Shown: positions 1-9,430 of the stretch, piece after piece
Layout of the letters: the number at the start of each line of letters is the position of its first letter
Position numbering within the stretch: position 1 is the stretch's first letter
From: Pseudovibrio denitrificans JCM 12308
GTDB taxonomy: Bacteria; Pseudomonadota; Alphaproteobacteria; Rhizobiales; Stappiaceae
Assembly (NCBI RefSeq): GCF_001310815.1
Contig: NZ_BAZK01000003.1
Span: forward strand, 62,001-126,000
Direction: 5' to 3'
Length of the DNA: 64,000 bases
Made by a program: the position numbers and the translations under genes
The notes under the pieces: generated by a model
Told to the model about the DNA's origin: nothing
Database searches by the model: none
The model's input: only the letters and a program-made list of their open reading frames with translations

Positions 1-733
1 TGATGCGTGCGCCATCCTCTTTGAAGTTCGCAGGAGAAAGCCACTTCTCGAAAGAAGCACGAAGCACCGGCCATTCACTATCCAAAACAGAGAACCAAGC
101 CGTATCAAGGTTTTTGCCTTTCACGACGGAGGCCTGACGCAATGTGCCTTCGTAGCTGAAACCAAGACGAACCGCAGCCTTGCGGGAAACCTTGTTCAGG
201 GCGTTGCAGCGCCACTCATAACGACGGTAGCCCCATTTATCGAACACCCGCTGCATCATCAAAAACATCGCTTCAGTACCGCCGCACTTGCGTTGCAGCA
301 GAGGGGAGAAGTGGATGTGTCCAACTTCGATGCTGCCAGTCTCTGGCACAATGTTCATGTAGCTGGCGATGCCAAGCGCTTTTCCGCCTTCCTGCTCAAT
401 AATGGCAAAGGCGAAAGGGTCATTTCCTGTCGCAAGCTCTTTAACGTAGGCCTCAAAGCTCTCGAAGTCAGGAAACGGGCCTTCATCCAGATAGGTCCAG
501 TTCCGGCCTTCAGTGTCCACGCTGAAAGCTTCATAAAGGTCTTCTGCATGCTTGGCTGGGTCCAGTCGCTCCAATCGGCAGAAGTGACCAACCATGGTCT
601 CATCTGTCGGCTGCTTGGCTGAAGTCCAGTCAGACATATCATCACCGACAACCTGCCCCAGTTCGTTCTGGTTTTGAGAAGGATCTTTTTCAGCCTTCTC
701 TACTGATTTCAGTGCAGCTAGATATGCAAGCAT
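1..733 (-). CDS. GNAT family N-acetyltransferase (RimJ/RimL type), partial
   Basis: The reading frame runs off the left edge, so the C-terminus is missing. The ATG at 733 is chosen because a GAGGAG ribosome binding site lies 7 bases upstream. The first 40 or so residues are a polar extension rich in Lys, Glu and Gln. The GNAT body follows, with segments such as GHFCRLERLDP, EVGHIHFSPLLQRK and a late YRRYEWRCNALN followed by SRKAAVRLGFSYEGTLR. This pattern is typical of the RimL-like Acetyltransf_3 family, which moves acetyl from acetyl-CoA to an amine, often a protein N-terminus or a small molecule. The substrate cannot be read from sequence. It lies downstream of, and in the same direction as, the exported protein gene at 828-1790, separated by a terminator. 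Confidence 0.85.
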   Translation of the reverse strand, partial: MLAYLAALKSVEKAEKDPSQNQNELGQVVGDDMSDWTSAKQPTDETMVGHFCRLERLDPAKHAEDLYEAFSVDTEGRNWTYLDEGPFPDFESFEAYVKELATGNDPFAFAIIEQEGGKALGIASYMNIVPETGSIEVGHIHFSPLLQRKCGGTEAMFLMMQRVFDKWGYRRYEWRCNALNKVSRKAAVRLGFSYEGTLRQASVVKGKNLDTAWFSVLDSEWPVLRASFEKWLSPANFKEDGARI

Positions 734-775
734 TTTAAAGCTCCTCGGAATGTCCCGGTCTGGAAAGTTTACAAC

Positions 776-818
776 ACCAAAATGACAAGACCCCGACCTC
801 TCGGTCAGGGTTCGTCAT
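776..818 (-). terminator. Rho-independent terminator after the exported protein gene
   Basis: Read on the minus strand, a stem built on CCCTGACC and GGTCGGGG with a GAGA loop extends outward into ATGAC/GTCAT and is followed by TTTT. It begins about 10 bases after the stop codon of the gene at 828-1790. Confidence 0.7.
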
Positions 819-827
819 CAAGGTTGA

Positions 828-1790
828 TTACAGGCGTTCTGAAGGATCGTTCTTTCTCACAAGAGAAGCAGATCCCTTCGTATCGTCATCATCGTCTCTC
901 CTCGATGATGTAAACGCCCAGAAACTCCGTTTGATGTCACCTTTGGCAAAGCAGTCATAAAAATCTCGCCGCCCGTACATCGAGTTCTTGCTACAGCCAT
1001 ATCCATACCAGTAGCAGGTGTCGCTCTTCTTCACCTCGATGTGGCCGTGGCGGTTCCGTTTATCGCGATCGTAAACGCAGATGGAACCGTCTGGAGCGCG
1101 GTCTGGGCTGCTGACACGCAAGCGCTTGAAGCCGTATTTAGGCAGTGCTTTGATCGCCATGTAAGCCGATCCACCTGGAATATAGGTATCTACAAGCCCT
1201 TCGGAAAGGAGGTGCTTCTTCACATAGCGGTAGCAGTAGGTCATGCCGCGGCGACGGCGGGCAGAACGAACACCACCTGAGCTTGCTGCCAACACGGCGC
1301 TGGCATAGCCCATGTAGCTGTCTTCTTCGCTACCAGCAATTTTGTTGGCTTCGTCGCGGCTCAGCGTAGCCACTTCAGTCAATGCGTATTTGGAAAAGTC
1401 TGCTTTGGAAACGTAAATATCAGAGGCAATGTCACCGTCTTCATCAGGCTGATCAACGCCAAGGCGAACCAGCTCACCCTTGGCAGCGTCTGTTGCCCAG
1501 TCCAGAACACTCAATTGAGCGCCAACAGGCAGGATCTGCTGAAGAGAAGCGCCAACTGTTCCGTCATCCGCCGCTGTCCAGCCCTTTGCAAGAATTGGCT
1601 TGGCGACATTGTAGTTGCCGGAGGTGGTCATCTTGTTTTGCGGAAGAGTATCTTCGCCGGAAACCAGTGAAACAGGCTCCTCTGGCAAGGATAGTTCACC
1701 AAAAGAAGCGTTTGGTCCTGCAGCCACTGCAGTCGTGAGAACCAGAAAACTAAACCCTGCATACGCGGATACTTTTGCAAACTGTAGCAT
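828..1790 (-). CDS. Exported hypothetical protein with a possible papain-fold (NlpC/CHAP/amidase-like) domain
   Basis: This 320-residue protein starts at the ATG at 1790, preceded by GGAGGG 5 bases upstream; an in-frame GTG at 1817 has no such support. Residues 1-24 form a signal peptide ending in AVAA, so the product should be periplasmic or secreted. The middle is acidic and low in recognisable motifs. From about residue 180 there is an Arg-rich patch, then YCYRYVKKHL with Cys186, a GGSAYMAIKALPKYGF segment, and RHGHIEV with His248/His250. A Cys on a helix, a Gly-Phe strand and a late Gly-His strand recall papain-fold peptidoglycan amidases or peptidases. That comparison is inference only. 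The tail is charged, with an Asp run near residues 299-303. Confidence 0.7.
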   Translation of the reverse strand: MLQFAKVSAYAGFSFLVLTTAVAAGPNASFGELSLPEEPVSLVSGEDTLPQNKMTTSGNYNVAKPILAKGWTAADDGTVGASLQQILPVGAQLSVLDWATDAAKGELVRLGVDQPDEDGDIASDIYVSKADFSKYALTEVATLSRDEANKIAGSEEDSYMGYASAVLAASSGGVRSARRRRGMTYCYRYVKKHLLSEGLVDTYIPGGSAYMAIKALPKYGFKRLRVSSPDRAPDGSICVYDRDKRNRHGHIEVKKSDTCYWYGYGCSKNSMYGRRDFYDCFAKGDIKRSFWAFTSSRRDDDDDTKGSASLVRKNDPSERL

Positions 1791-2115
1791 AATCCCTCCG
1801 AAAGCCTTTTTAGGCACAGCAGCACCGGTTCCCGCGCGCGTTGCATCACGAGATTGCTGAAAGATGGCAATAGAAAACGGTCGAGGCGCTCACGCGCTTC
1901 GTGGTTCATGCCAGTCTGATGATGGTGCGCAGCTGTCGTTTTACTGACGCAAGCTCCTGCTGGGGGGCATCTCGCACGCCGGCAGGCAAAATGTCCGGCA
2001 AGCCTTCACAAGGAAAGCTCGCAGGCACTCAGCGCTCAAACAAATGCAATACAGGCTGGCGCCTGCCTCTTGGTGCCAGTCTGTCAGTCAGCAATGTAAG
2101 AGCGCGTTTGCTCGT
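1791..2115. other. Intergenic region between coaA and the exported protein gene
   Basis: No convincing gene is visible. It holds the upstream region of the exported protein gene. A weak stem (CTGGC/GCCAG around 2055-2080) could end coaA transcription on the minus strand, but no clear T-run follows. Confidence 0.4.
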
Positions 2116-2646
2116 TTAGATCTTGCGCAGCGCCACTGTTTCGATGCTGTGGTCTGTACCCTTTGTCAGGATCAGATCAGCGCGTGGTCGCGTGGGCAAG
2201 ATGTTCTGGCGAAGGTTCTCCAGATTGATGTTCTGCCAAAGGTCCTTCGCGATCTCTTGCGCCTTATCATTCGAAATTGTGGAAAATTTATGGAAATATG
2301 AACCTGGATCGCGGAACGCTGTCTCACGCAGACGCATGAAACGCTCCAGATACCAGCGTTGCAGCACTTGCTCTTCTGCATCAATGTAGATAGAAAAGTC
2401 AAAGAAATCAGAGACAAAGGGCACAGCCTTTGCCGCTTTGGGCTGGTGAGATGTCTGCAGAACGTTCAGCCCCTCGACAATCAAAATGTCTGGCTGTTCG
2501 ACTGTGACATGCTGTCCCGGCATCACATCATAGAAGAAATGAGAGTAAATCGGGGCGCGCACTTCACGCTCCCCACCCTTGATGTCGGTCAGGAATTTCA
2601 GCAGGGCAGAACGGTCATAGCTCTCCGGAAAACCCTTCCGGCGCAT
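2116..2646 (-). CDS. coaA: Pantothenate kinase, C-terminal part (frameshifted)
   Basis: This reading frame carries the C-terminal half of type I pantothenate kinase, which phosphorylates pantothenate in the first committed step of coenzyme A synthesis. It begins [11 protein letters not shown], which in intact homologues directly follows the DGFLYPN segment at the end of the upstream fragment. Other family hallmarks are IVEGLNVLQ, the acidic [13 protein letters not shown] helix, and a terminal region ending LRKI. The frame is joined to the N-terminal part by a TGATG stop/start overlap; adding one C (giving GGC CTG ATG) restores a continuous protein. Either this is a one-base sequencing error, or the gene is truly split and this half would need translational coupling. 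Confidence 0.85.
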   Translation of the reverse strand: MRRKGFPESYDRSALLKFLTDIKGGEREVRAPIYSHFFYDVMPGQHVTVEQPDILIVEGLNVLQTSHQPKAAKAVPFVSDFFDFSIYIDAEEQVLQRWYLERFMRLRETAFRDPGSYFHKFSTISNDKAQEIAKDLWQNINLENLRQNILPTRPRADLILTKGTDHSIETVALRKI

Positions 2647-3080
2647 CAGCCTTCTGCTTCCAAAATAGAATTCGGGTACAGAAAACCATCTGTCGTAATC
2701 AGGTCCACCTTCGGGCTGGCTGGCCAGCGCGAAAGGAGCGCCTGCAAAAGACGGGCAGTGGTGGATTTGCCAACAGAGACCGAACCCGCAATACCGATGA
2801 TGAACGGCGTGCGGGTCAGCTGCATGCCCAAAAAGCGCTTCGTCGCAAACTGAAGGCTCTGGGAAGCTTCCACGTAATAGGCAAGCAGACGTGAAAGGGG
2901 CAGGTAAATATTCTTCACCTGCTCCAGAGACACAAAGTCATTGAGCGATTGCAGGTCTTCAATTTCCTGCACGCTCAACGTCATTGGCGTGTCTGCACGT
3001 AAAGACGCCCATTCAGTCTCTGTAAATACAGAGTAGGGAGACAGATCCAGTTCCTGAACTGGAGCGAGTTCTTTATGCAT
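2646..3080 (-). CDS. coaA: Pantothenate kinase, N-terminal part (frameshifted)
   Basis: This frame holds the N-terminal half of CoaA, ending early at 2646. The P-loop GSVSVGKST lies at residues 99-107 and is followed by [13 protein letters not shown], the substrate- and metal-binding strand of the family. The ATG at 3080 was chosen; an in-frame TTG at 3095 would add five residues. The gene is last in the operon after hisE, with a gap of about 54 bases, the order seen in many Rhizobiales-related genomes. One base is missing near 2649, so the protein stops at EAEG and continues in the next frame. CoaA is normally essential unless another pantothenate kinase type is present, which argues for a sequence error. 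Confidence 0.85.
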   Translation of the reverse strand: MHKELAPVQELDLSPYSVFTETEWASLRADTPMTLSVQEIEDLQSLNDFVSLEQVKNIYLPLSRLLAYYVEASQSLQFATKRFLGMQLTRTPFIIGIAGSVSVGKSTTARLLQALLSRWPASPKVDLITTDGFLYPNSILEAEG

Positions 3081-3134
3081 AGCGTTAGCGCTCAAGGCCC
3101 GTCGTGCCTCCCACTTCGCATGACAAGAAGAAAC

Positions 3135-3458
3135 CTAGCCGTCCGTACGGGAGGCTTTTTCTTCCAGTCCGGTTTGTCCGGTGCGTGCTGCAAGCTTTGC
3201 CAGAACTTCGTCCAGCGCCACATCGGAAACCTTCAAAACAACAAGTAGGTGATAAAGCAGGTCAGCTGCTTCAGAAGCAACGCCTTCCTTATCACGCTCT
3301 ACAGCCGCAATCGCAGTTTCAACGGCTTCTTCTCCAAGCTTTTGTGCACACTTGGAAACGCCCTTGGAAATGAGCTTGCGGGTATAAGACAGTTCATCAT
3401 CACTGTTCGCACGTGCAGCAATGATAGCCTCTAGGTCCGAAAGGGTAAAATTGGTCAT
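3135..3458 (-). CDS. hisE: Phosphoribosyl-ATP pyrophosphatase
   Basis: HisE removes pyrophosphate from phosphoribosyl-ATP, the second step of histidine synthesis, in the cytoplasm. The 107-residue length is usual for the stand-alone enzyme. The all-alpha MazG-like fold is marked by [22 protein letters not shown] and [14 protein letters not shown], which supply the acidic residues that bind magnesium. The gene follows hisF by about 54 bases and precedes coaA in one minus-strand operon. HisI is not in this window, so the next activity must be encoded elsewhere. Confidence 0.95.
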   Translation of the reverse strand: MTNFTLSDLEAIIAARANSDDELSYTRKLISKGVSKCAQKLGEEAVETAIAAVERDKEGVASEAADLLYHLLVVLKVSDVALDEVLAKLAARTGQTGLEEKASRTDG

Positions 3459-3512
3459 TTGACTAGCCTTGTTGAGGCCGCTTCAGGATTACTTTCAATA
3501 CCTGAGCGAAAT

Positions 3513-4292
3513 TTACTTATCCAGACGCATAGGAATTCCAGCATCTGCCATGTGTTGCTTGGCTTCTTCAATACTGTAAGTCCCAAAGTGGAAGATTGAA
3601 GCAGCAAGTACAGCAGTCGCGTGCCCGTCACGGACACCTTCAACCAGATGATCCAGAGTTCCAACCCCACCGGAAGCAATCACCGGTACATGTACAGCAT
3701 CCGCAATTGCACGGGTAAGCGGCAAATTGTAGCCCTCTTGCGTACCATCACGGTCCATGGAGGTCACCAGCAGCTCACCAGCGCCCAAATCGACGGCTTT
3801 CTTGGCAAACTCAACCGCATCAATGCCCGTTGGTGTACGGCCACCATGGGTGAAGATTTCGAAGCGCTCAGGCTCCCCTTCAGCAGAAACACGCTTAGCG
3901 TCGATGCTGACAACAATGCACTGGCTGCCGAACTTCTGGGCGGCTTCCCGAATAAACTCAGGATTTTTCACCGCTGCAGTGTTGATTGAAACTTTGTCTG
4001 CACCTGCATTCAGCAGCTTGCGGATGTCTTCCACGGTGCGCACACCGCCGCCAACAGTCACCGGCATAAAGCAGGCTTCCGCGGTGCGTTGCACAACATC
4101 ATAAATCGTGTCGCGGTTATCGCTGGATGCTGTGATGTCGAGGAACGTCAGTTCATCAGCACCCGCCGCATCATAGGCTTTCGCTGCCTCAACCGGGTCA
4201 CCAGCGTCGATCAGGTCAACAAAGTTGACGCCTTTTACGACACGGCCATCCTTCACATCAAGGCATGGAATAATACGTGCCTTCAGGGTCAT
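3513..4292 (-). CDS. hisF: Imidazole glycerol phosphate synthase, cyclase subunit
   Basis: HisF is the (beta/alpha)8 barrel subunit that closes the imidazole ring using ammonia delivered by HisH, releasing imidazole glycerol phosphate and AICAR. At 259 residues it has the usual length. The catalytic aspartates are visible as Asp12 in IPCLDVK and Asp131 in VSIDAK. The phosphate-binding loops GGGVRT and ASGGVG are present. It overlaps the end of hisA by four bases (ATGA), a sign of translational coupling, and is followed by hisE. Confidence 0.97.
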   Translation of the reverse strand: MTLKARIIPCLDVKDGRVVKGVNFVDLIDAGDPVEAAKAYDAAGADELTFLDITASSDNRDTIYDVVQRTAEACFMPVTVGGGVRTVEDIRKLLNAGADKVSINTAAVKNPEFIREAAQKFGSQCIVVSIDAKRVSAEGEPERFEIFTHGGRTPTGIDAVEFAKKAVDLGAGELLVTSMDRDGTQEGYNLPLTRAIADAVHVPVIASGGVGTLDHLVEGVRDGHATAVLAASIFHFGTYSIEEAKQHMADAGIPMRLDK

Positions 4293-5032
4293 GCGAGGCC
4301 CTCCCGGCTCTTCTTGATCAGATCAAGAGCTTCAGCAGGATCAAGGCGACCGTCATACAGCGCACGGCCAGAGATCGCACCTTCCAGAATATCGCAATCA
4401 GGCTGGATCAGGCGCTCAATGTCCTTGATGTCTGCAAGGCCACCAGAAGCGATGATCGGAATGCTCACAGCATTAGCCAGTTCCAGAGTGCTCTCGATGT
4501 TGAGGCCCTTCAGAACGCCGTCACGATCAATGTCTGTGTAGATGATTGCTGCAACACCAGCATCTTCAAACTGCTTCGCCAGCTCAATCACGGTCAGCTC
4601 AGAAGTCTCTGCCCAGCCTTCAACTGCAACCTTGCCGCCTTTGGCGTCAATGCCCACGGCAATGCGATCCGGATACTTCTTGCAAGCTTCCTTCACCAGC
4701 TCAGGGTCGCGCAGGGCAACGGTGCCGAGAATGACGCGTGCAACGCCTTTTGCCAGCCAGTTGTCGATGTGCTCCATGGTGCGGATACCACCACCCAGCT
4801 GAACCGGGTTGCTGGTGTTGGCAAGGATTGCATCAACAGCTTCGCCGTTTTTGCTCTCACCCGCGAACGCACCGTCCAGATCAACAACGTGCAGCCATTC
4901 AAAACCCTGATCCTGAAATGCCTTCGCCTGCGCACCTGGGTCGTCGTTGAACACGGTTGCCTGATCCATGTCGCCCAGTTTCAAACGAACGCACTGGCCG
5001 CCTTTAAGGTCAATCGCTGGAAAAATAATCAT
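4289..5032 (-). CDS. hisA: Phosphoribosylformimino-5-aminoimidazole carboxamide ribotide isomerase
   Basis: HisA carries out the Amadori rearrangement of ProFAR to PRFAR, the substrate of HisF-HisH. The 247-residue barrel carries Asp8 (FPAIDLKGG) and Asp129 (VGIDAKGG), the acid/base pair of the family. Phosphate loops QLGGGIRT and ASGGLAD are intact. The gene sits between hisH and hisF and overlaps hisF by four bases. Confidence 0.97.
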   Translation of the reverse strand: MIIFPAIDLKGGQCVRLKLGDMDQATVFNDDPGAQAKAFQDQGFEWLHVVDLDGAFAGESKNGEAVDAILANTSNPVQLGGGIRTMEHIDNWLAKGVARVILGTVALRDPELVKEACKKYPDRIAVGIDAKGGKVAVEGWAETSELTVIELAKQFEDAGVAAIIYTDIDRDGVLKGLNIESTLELANAVSIPIIASGGLADIKDIERLIQPDCDILEGAISGRALYDGRLDPAEALDLIKKSREGLA

Positions 5033-5077
5033 AATTCTGTCCTTGGACTTGTCTGTGTCACTGAAAGCGGGCAGCCG

Positions 5078-5731
5078 TTACGGCGCCCAGCTCAGGAAAT
5101 TGGAAATCAGGGAGAGGCCGAGCTTCTGGCTCTTTTCAGGGTGAAACTGCGTGCCGACGATGTTGTCTCGCCCCACCATCGCAGTGAACTCACCCGCATA
5201 GTCAAAGCTTGCCAAACGGTGCGCAGGGTTGGCTGTCGCAAAGTGATAGGAATGCACGAAGTAAGCGTGCAGGCCATCACCACCGGTTTTGATGCCTTCA
5301 AGAACTGGGTGCTCATCACCAGTCACGTTGATGGTGTTCCAACCCATGTGAGGAATTTTCAGCTCAGGATTAGCTGGCTTCATCGCGGTCACATCACCGC
5401 TGATCCAGTCCAGCCCTTCAGCTTTTTCGAACTCAAGCCCGCGGGTTGCCAGCAGCTGCATGCCAACGCAAATGCCCATGAATGGCTTGCCTTTGGTCAG
5501 CACAGCTTCAGCCAGCGCTTCCTCCATACCATCAACCGCCTGCAAACCGCGCCGACAATCCGCAAACGCACCAACACCCGGCAGAACAATGCGGTCTGCC
5601 TTGGCAACAACGGTTGGATCCGAAGTCACTGTCACCTCATGAGTATGATGATGGTTATGGGCTGCATGCTCAAACGCTTTTGCCGCGGAGCGCAAGTTGC
5701 CAGAACCATAATCAATAATTGCCACACTCAT
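5078..5731 (-). CDS. hisH: Imidazole glycerol phosphate synthase, glutamine amidotransferase subunit
   Basis: HisH hydrolyses glutamine and channels ammonia into HisF. This 217-residue class I amidotransferase begins with [11 protein letters not shown]. Its catalytic triad is readable as Cys88 (GICVGMQLL), His197 and Glu199 (FHPEKSQ). An unusual His-rich stretch ([11 protein letters not shown], residues 22-32) sits in the loop after the first helix. The gene starts 13 bases after the DUF2628 gene ends and precedes hisA. Confidence 0.96.
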   Translation of the reverse strand: MSVAIIDYGSGNLRSAAKAFEHAAHNHHHTHEVTVTSDPTVVAKADRIVLPGVGAFADCRRGLQAVDGMEEALAEAVLTKGKPFMGICVGMQLLATRGLEFEKAEGLDWISGDVTAMKPANPELKIPHMGWNTINVTGDEHPVLEGIKTGGDGLHAYFVHSYHFATANPAHRLASFDYAGEFTAMVGRDNIVGTQFHPEKSQKLGLSLISNFLSWAP

Positions 5732-5744
5732 GAAGGAACTCCTG

Positions 5745-6218
5745 TTATCGCTTGAGTGTCATTCCAACGACATCTGTGTCGCTGGTTTGTGGAGCCTGAG
5801 GCCCCTGTGGAGGCCGCGTTTCGCCTTTGCGGCGGGAAACACGGTCGAAGAAACGGATTTCTGCCTCATCCAGATTGGAGGCAGTGATGAAGCCGACGGT
5901 CTGCCAGTTCTTGCGGCGTAGGCTCCAGCTTTTCAGGAACCCGGCTTCCATCGCAAAGAACAGTGTAGCAAGCACGGTGATAAAGCCGCCTGTAGTCGAG
6001 CCAAAGGCATCGGCGACAAACACCAATGCAATGATCGCTGCCAGATAGCCAAGAAAAACCAGCCACATGCGGTTATAGAGAGACCAGAGGAGGGGGAAGA
6101 GCATCGCCCACCATGAAAAGCCGTCTTTCACGAATTTGATGTTTCGTGCGTCCTCGTCCTTCAGGTGGTCAAGAGAAACCCCTGGTTCGGTCATGACATA
6201 ATAGACAGCCAATTGCAT
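5745..6218 (-). CDS. DUF2628 membrane protein inside the his operon
   Basis: This 157-residue protein belongs to the DUF2628 family, whose function is not established. The N-terminal VYYVMTEPG and [17 protein letters not shown] are family hallmarks. Three hydrophobic stretches (about residues 35-85) suggest an inner-membrane protein with a cytoplasmic C-terminal tail rich in Pro and Gln. It lies between hisB and hisH, a position kept in many alphaproteobacteria, so it is cotranscribed with histidine genes although no link to histidine chemistry is known. The ATG at 6218 has GGAG very close upstream and matches the family N-terminus. Confidence 0.9.
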   Translation of the reverse strand: MQLAVYYVMTEPGVSLDHLKDEDARNIKFVKDGFSWWAMLFPLLWSLYNRMWLVFLGYLAAIIALVFVADAFGSTTGGFITVLATLFFAMEAGFLKSWSLRRKNWQTVGFITASNLDEAEIRFFDRVSRRKGETRPPQGPQAPQTSDTDVVGMTLKR

Positions 6219-6253
6219 TCTCCATAACTGGTAGAGCTGCGGGCCGAAAAAGG

Positions 6254-6847
6254 TTAGCCGCCAAGCTGACCTTTCGTCGTCGGCACGCGTCCACTCTGGC
6301 GTGGATCTGGTTCGATAGCTGTGCGTACTGTACGCGCAACCGCTTTAAAGCATGTTTCCGCAATATGATGGCAGTTGGTGCCATAAAGGTTTGCAATGTG
6401 CAGAGTAAAACCTGCATTCATGGCAAACGCACGGAAGAACTCTTCAAAAAGCTCAACATCAAACGTGCCAACCTTGTCCCGTGGGAAGTCCACCTGCCAG
6501 ACAAGGAAAGGACGACCGGAAACATCCAGTGCCACACGGGTCAGGGCTTCATCCATCGCCAGATGCGTATCCGCATAGCGGGTGATGCCGCTCATGTCGC
6601 CAAGTGCTTCTTTAAACGCCTGTCCCAGAGCAATGCCCACATCCTCTGTGGTGTGGTGGTCGTCAATATGGGTGTCACCATCTGCGCGAATGGTCATGTC
6701 CACGAGCGAATGTCGGGAAAGCTGTTCCAACATATGATCAAAGAAACCAACACCGGTCTTGATGTCATACTTGCCTGTGCCATCCAGATTGATGGAAACA
6801 GAGATCGTCGTTTCTTTAGTGCCGCGGGCAATAGTGGCCTGACGCAT
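6254..6847 (-). CDS. hisB: Imidazoleglycerol-phosphate dehydratase
   Basis: HisB removes water from imidazole glycerol phosphate to give imidazole acetol phosphate. The 197-residue length is that of the monofunctional enzyme. The two manganese-binding repeats are clear: [10 protein letters not shown] (around 62-71) and NCHHIAE later, with the [18 protein letters not shown] core. The ATG at 6847 was chosen because AAGGGA precedes it and the family begins close to [12 protein letters not shown]. It is the first gene of the minus-strand his operon and is divergent from pyrF, with about 200 bases between them for two promoters. Confidence 0.96.
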   Translation of the reverse strand: MRQATIARGTKETTISVSINLDGTGKYDIKTGVGFFDHMLEQLSRHSLVDMTIRADGDTHIDDHHTTEDVGIALGQAFKEALGDMSGITRYADTHLAMDEALTRVALDVSGRPFLVWQVDFPRDKVGTFDVELFEEFFRAFAMNAGFTLHIANLYGTNCHHIAETCFKAVARTVRTAIEPDPRQSGRVPTTKGQLGG

Positions 6848-7051
6848 GGGATGTCCCTTGATAAGTTTATAGCCCTTATACTCATGCAAAACCCCTGCAC
6901 AAGCATTTAAAGACGCGCCGTTTTAACAGGCTAAGGGATCGCTGCAAATACCCAAAGATGAAAAAGCTAGGATCTGCTACTCCCTCTGGTATTTCTCGGC
7001 ACAAACTGTTAGGAACTGAGCCGTTTATCTATCAGATATTTGGAGCCTCGC

Positions 7052-7768
7052 ATGTCTTATCGCCCAGCAAATGCAGTCGATCGCTTGATCCTTCCTCTGG
7101 ATGTTCCAACAGTTGATGAAGCGCGTGAGCTCGTCAAGAAGACACAAGGGCTTGTCGGCACTTATAAAATCGGCATGCAGCTCCAGTTCGCAGGTGGCCT
7201 CCAGTTCGCGGAAGAGCTGGCCAAAGAAGGGCACTCCATCTTTCTCGATGTAAAGCTGCTGGATATCGACAACACCATCACCAGCGCAGTGAAAAACGTC
7301 GCAAAAATGGGCATGAAGTTCATGACCATCCATGCGTACCCGAAAAACATGCGTGCCGCAGTAAAGGCACTGGAAGAAGTCGGCAACAAAGACCTCTGCT
7401 TGCTGGGTGTCACCGTCCTCACCTCCATGGACGAGCAGGACGTGAAAGACGCTGGCTATGTCGGCCCAACTGCAAACCTTGTTGAGCAGCGCGCGCTTGA
7501 TGCAATTGAAGCAGGCGTTGGCGGTATTGTCTGTTCTCCGGTGGAATCTGCTGCAATGCGTGCCAAGGTTGGCGATAAGCTCTGCATCGTAACGCCGGGT
7601 GTTCGCCCGAAAGGCTCTGATGCTGGCGACCAGCGCCGTGTCATGACCCCATACGATGCCATCAAAGCAGGGTCCGACTACCTCGTCATCGGCCGCCCAA
7701 TCTACCGCGCCGAAGACCCCCGCGCCGCCGCCGAAGCTGTGGTCGCTGAAATCGAGAGCGCTCTTTAA
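7052..7768 (+). CDS. pyrF: Orotidine 5'-phosphate decarboxylase
   Basis: PyrF decarboxylates OMP to UMP, the last step of pyrimidine synthesis. The 238-residue barrel carries the signature FLDVKLLDIDNT, with the Asp66-x-Lys68-x-x-Asp71 catalytic array. Phosphate-binding residues appear in VTPGVRPKGSDAGDQRR and VIGRPIYRAEDP. The ATG at 7052 follows GGAG by 6 bases; an upstream in-frame TTG is less likely. The gene is monocistronic and ends in a strong terminator. Confidence 0.97.
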   Translation: MSYRPANAVDRLILPLDVPTVDEARELVKKTQGLVGTYKIGMQLQFAGGLQFAEELAKEGHSIFLDVKLLDIDNTITSAVKNVAKMGMKFMTIHAYPKNMRAAVKALEEVGNKDLCLLGVTVLTSMDEQDVKDAGYVGPTANLVEQRALDAIEAGVGGIVCSPVESAAMRAKVGDKLCIVTPGVRPKGSDAGDQRRVMTPYDAIKAGSDYLVIGRPIYRAEDPRAAAEAVVAEIESAL

Positions 7769-7781
7769 AAATTACCTTCAA

Positions 7782-7811
7782 TGAGCCTCTGCCACTCAGA
7801 GGCTCATTTTT
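7782..7811 (+). terminator. Rho-independent terminator after pyrF
   Basis: A perfect 10-base stem, TGAGCCTCTG and CAGAGGCTCA, with a CCACT loop is followed by TTTTT. It lies 13 bases after the pyrF stop codon. Confidence 0.9.
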
Positions 7812-7894
7812 CCATCTTTCTTTGTCTCTTGAACAAAGACTTAAGCTGCTCCCGATACTGTTAATAGAATCCAGTGAGAAGGAGCAGGCATCCT

Positions 7895-8563
7895 ATGGAC
7901 ACTATTCTCATCACCGGCTTTGGCGCTTATGCCAACACGCCGACCAATCCCGCAGAAAAACTGGCATTAGCGCTGGATGGTGAAGAGATCGCAGGCGCAA
8001 AAATAGTCTCCCGCATTGTCTCCGGGGCGTATTTCCGCTGCATTGAAGAGACCGTTGCCGCCATGGAAGAGCTGAAACCCAGCGCTGTCCTCATGTTGGG
8101 CGAGTACGGTGGTCGCTCCATGATCACGCTGGAACGTCTGGCGCAAAACCTCAATGATTGTGCGCGTTACGACGTTACGGATACCGCAGGCGTTACGCTG
8201 CAGGGAGAGCTGACGGTACCTGATGGCCCGGTTGGTTACTACGCCACAGTTCCCCTCAGAGCCATGACACAGGCTATGCGGGATGCTGGAGTGCCAACGG
8301 ATATCTCGGATTCTGCTGCTACCTTCTGCTGCAATCACCTCATGTATGGCGTCCTGCACCACATTGCTGAAAACAAACTTCCCATCCGGGCAGGCTGGGT
8401 GCATCTGCCCCATCTGCCAGAAGTCGCGGCTATGATTCAGAACCTCGGTGCGCCGAGCATGTCCGTGGATACGCTGGTAAAAGGCATGCGGGCTGGAATT
8501 GAGGCGTTGCAGGCAAATCAGGAAGATCAAAACATCAACATCATCTCCAAGATGCTGATTTAA
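7895..8563 (+). CDS. pcp: Pyroglutamyl-peptidase I (family C15)
   Basis: This 222-residue cytoplasmic cysteine peptidase removes N-terminal pyroglutamate from peptides. It begins ILITGFGAYANTPTNP, typical of the family. The catalytic triad can be placed at Glu80 (SMITLER), Cys146 (FCCNHLMYG) and His170 (GWVHLPHLPE). The ATG at 7895 follows GGAG with a 10-base spacing; an upstream in-frame start would add seven residues that do not match the family. The gene stands alone between pyrF and a small hypothetical gene. Confidence 0.9.
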   Translation: MDTILITGFGAYANTPTNPAEKLALALDGEEIAGAKIVSRIVSGAYFRCIEETVAAMEELKPSAVLMLGEYGGRSMITLERLAQNLNDCARYDVTDTAGVTLQGELTVPDGPVGYYATVPLRAMTQAMRDAGVPTDISDSAATFCCNHLMYGVLHHIAENKLPIRAGWVHLPHLPEVAAMIQNLGAPSMSVDTLVKGMRAGIEALQANQEDQNINIISKMLI

Positions 8564-8881
8564 AAAGGGATACCTGCTCAAGGATATAAGGCATCCTGGA
8601 AAGCGGCGGTGTCTTTCAACACTTATCCAAGCCATCTGACGGTGAGTTCAGCAGATGTGATTGCATCTGGTTGTGTTTTACAATCTGCGCAACTTATCTA
8701 AGCGATTTCGAGGGGTGCCTTGATGCTGCGCTTTCACACCCACGTTATGAAGCAGGCACAAAGCACGTCCATTCAGTGCACTTCACGCCTTTGTGTCTCG
8801 TAGAGAACAGTTTCTGCCCACATTCCCGTTCATAGTGATCAATAGAACTTCCTGCCTCAAAAGCGGGGAGCTCTTAGGAGA
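8564..8881 (+). other. Intergenic region upstream of the 172-codon hypothetical gene
   Basis: Nothing definite is visible in these 318 bases. No reading frame with a ribosome binding site and no clear terminator for pcp was found. Confidence 0.4.
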
Positions 8882-9397
8882 ATGTTCGACATTTTTCGCT
8901 ATCATAGAAACAAAACGATGGGATGGTCAGTCTTGCAGAATATGACACCTCAAACACTCATGAATAAGATTGCATCGGATGGCGGCATGGATACTCTCGT
9001 CTTCAACAAAGACGGCGAGTGTACGATGAACGCTGACGATATCGAGATCCACATGCGGGCCTGCGATAAGCGCCTGAAGATGATGGCCTATCTCTCAGAA
9101 GATACAGAAGTTCCGCAGCATCTCATGGTCCAAATGCTGCACGAAAACCATACTGCCAAGAACCGTTTTACCTTTATCCGTGTTGCCCTCGGCCAACCTG
9201 CCGTCGTGTCCTGCATCGCTCTGGATGAGCTTGATGCCACTGAGCTTCAGCTGTTTATGGCCGAGTTCAAAGAAGTCGTACGCGCGTGGAAGCCAAAGTT
9301 TGCCCCTGCCTCCCAGCGCCAGTGTGAGCGTAAGATGAAACGTGATGGCATTCGCCATACGCAAGAAAGCGCCCAGGCCAAGCTGGAACTGCACTAG
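8882..9397 (+). CDS. Hypothetical small acidic protein, possibly YbjN/CesT-like
   Basis: I do not recognise a specific family for this 171-residue soluble protein. It has no signal peptide or membrane segment. The order of predicted elements is N-terminal helix, strand LVFNKDGECTMN, an alternating strand RLKMMAYLSE, a helix QHLMVQMLHENH, strands FIRVALG and AVVSCIALDEL, and a C-terminal helix. This resembles the fold order of YbjN or type III secretion chaperones of the CesT class, but that is weak inference. The ATG at 8882 is preceded by AGGAG only one or two bases away; a downstream Met at 8918 is an alternative. Confidence 0.65.
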   Translation: MFDIFRYHRNKTMGWSVLQNMTPQTLMNKIASDGGMDTLVFNKDGECTMNADDIEIHMRACDKRLKMMAYLSEDTEVPQHLMVQMLHENHTAKNRFTFIRVALGQPAVVSCIALDELDATELQLFMAEFKEVVRAWKPKFAPASQRQCERKMKRDGIRHTQESAQAKLELH

Positions 9398-9430
9398 CCG
9401 TTACATAAACGAGCGATCCATCCCCCACCG

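Noticed and set aside
4277-5755. 492-codon plus-strand open frame across hisA and hisH
   Set aside because: Antisense to two certain genes and without similarity to any family.
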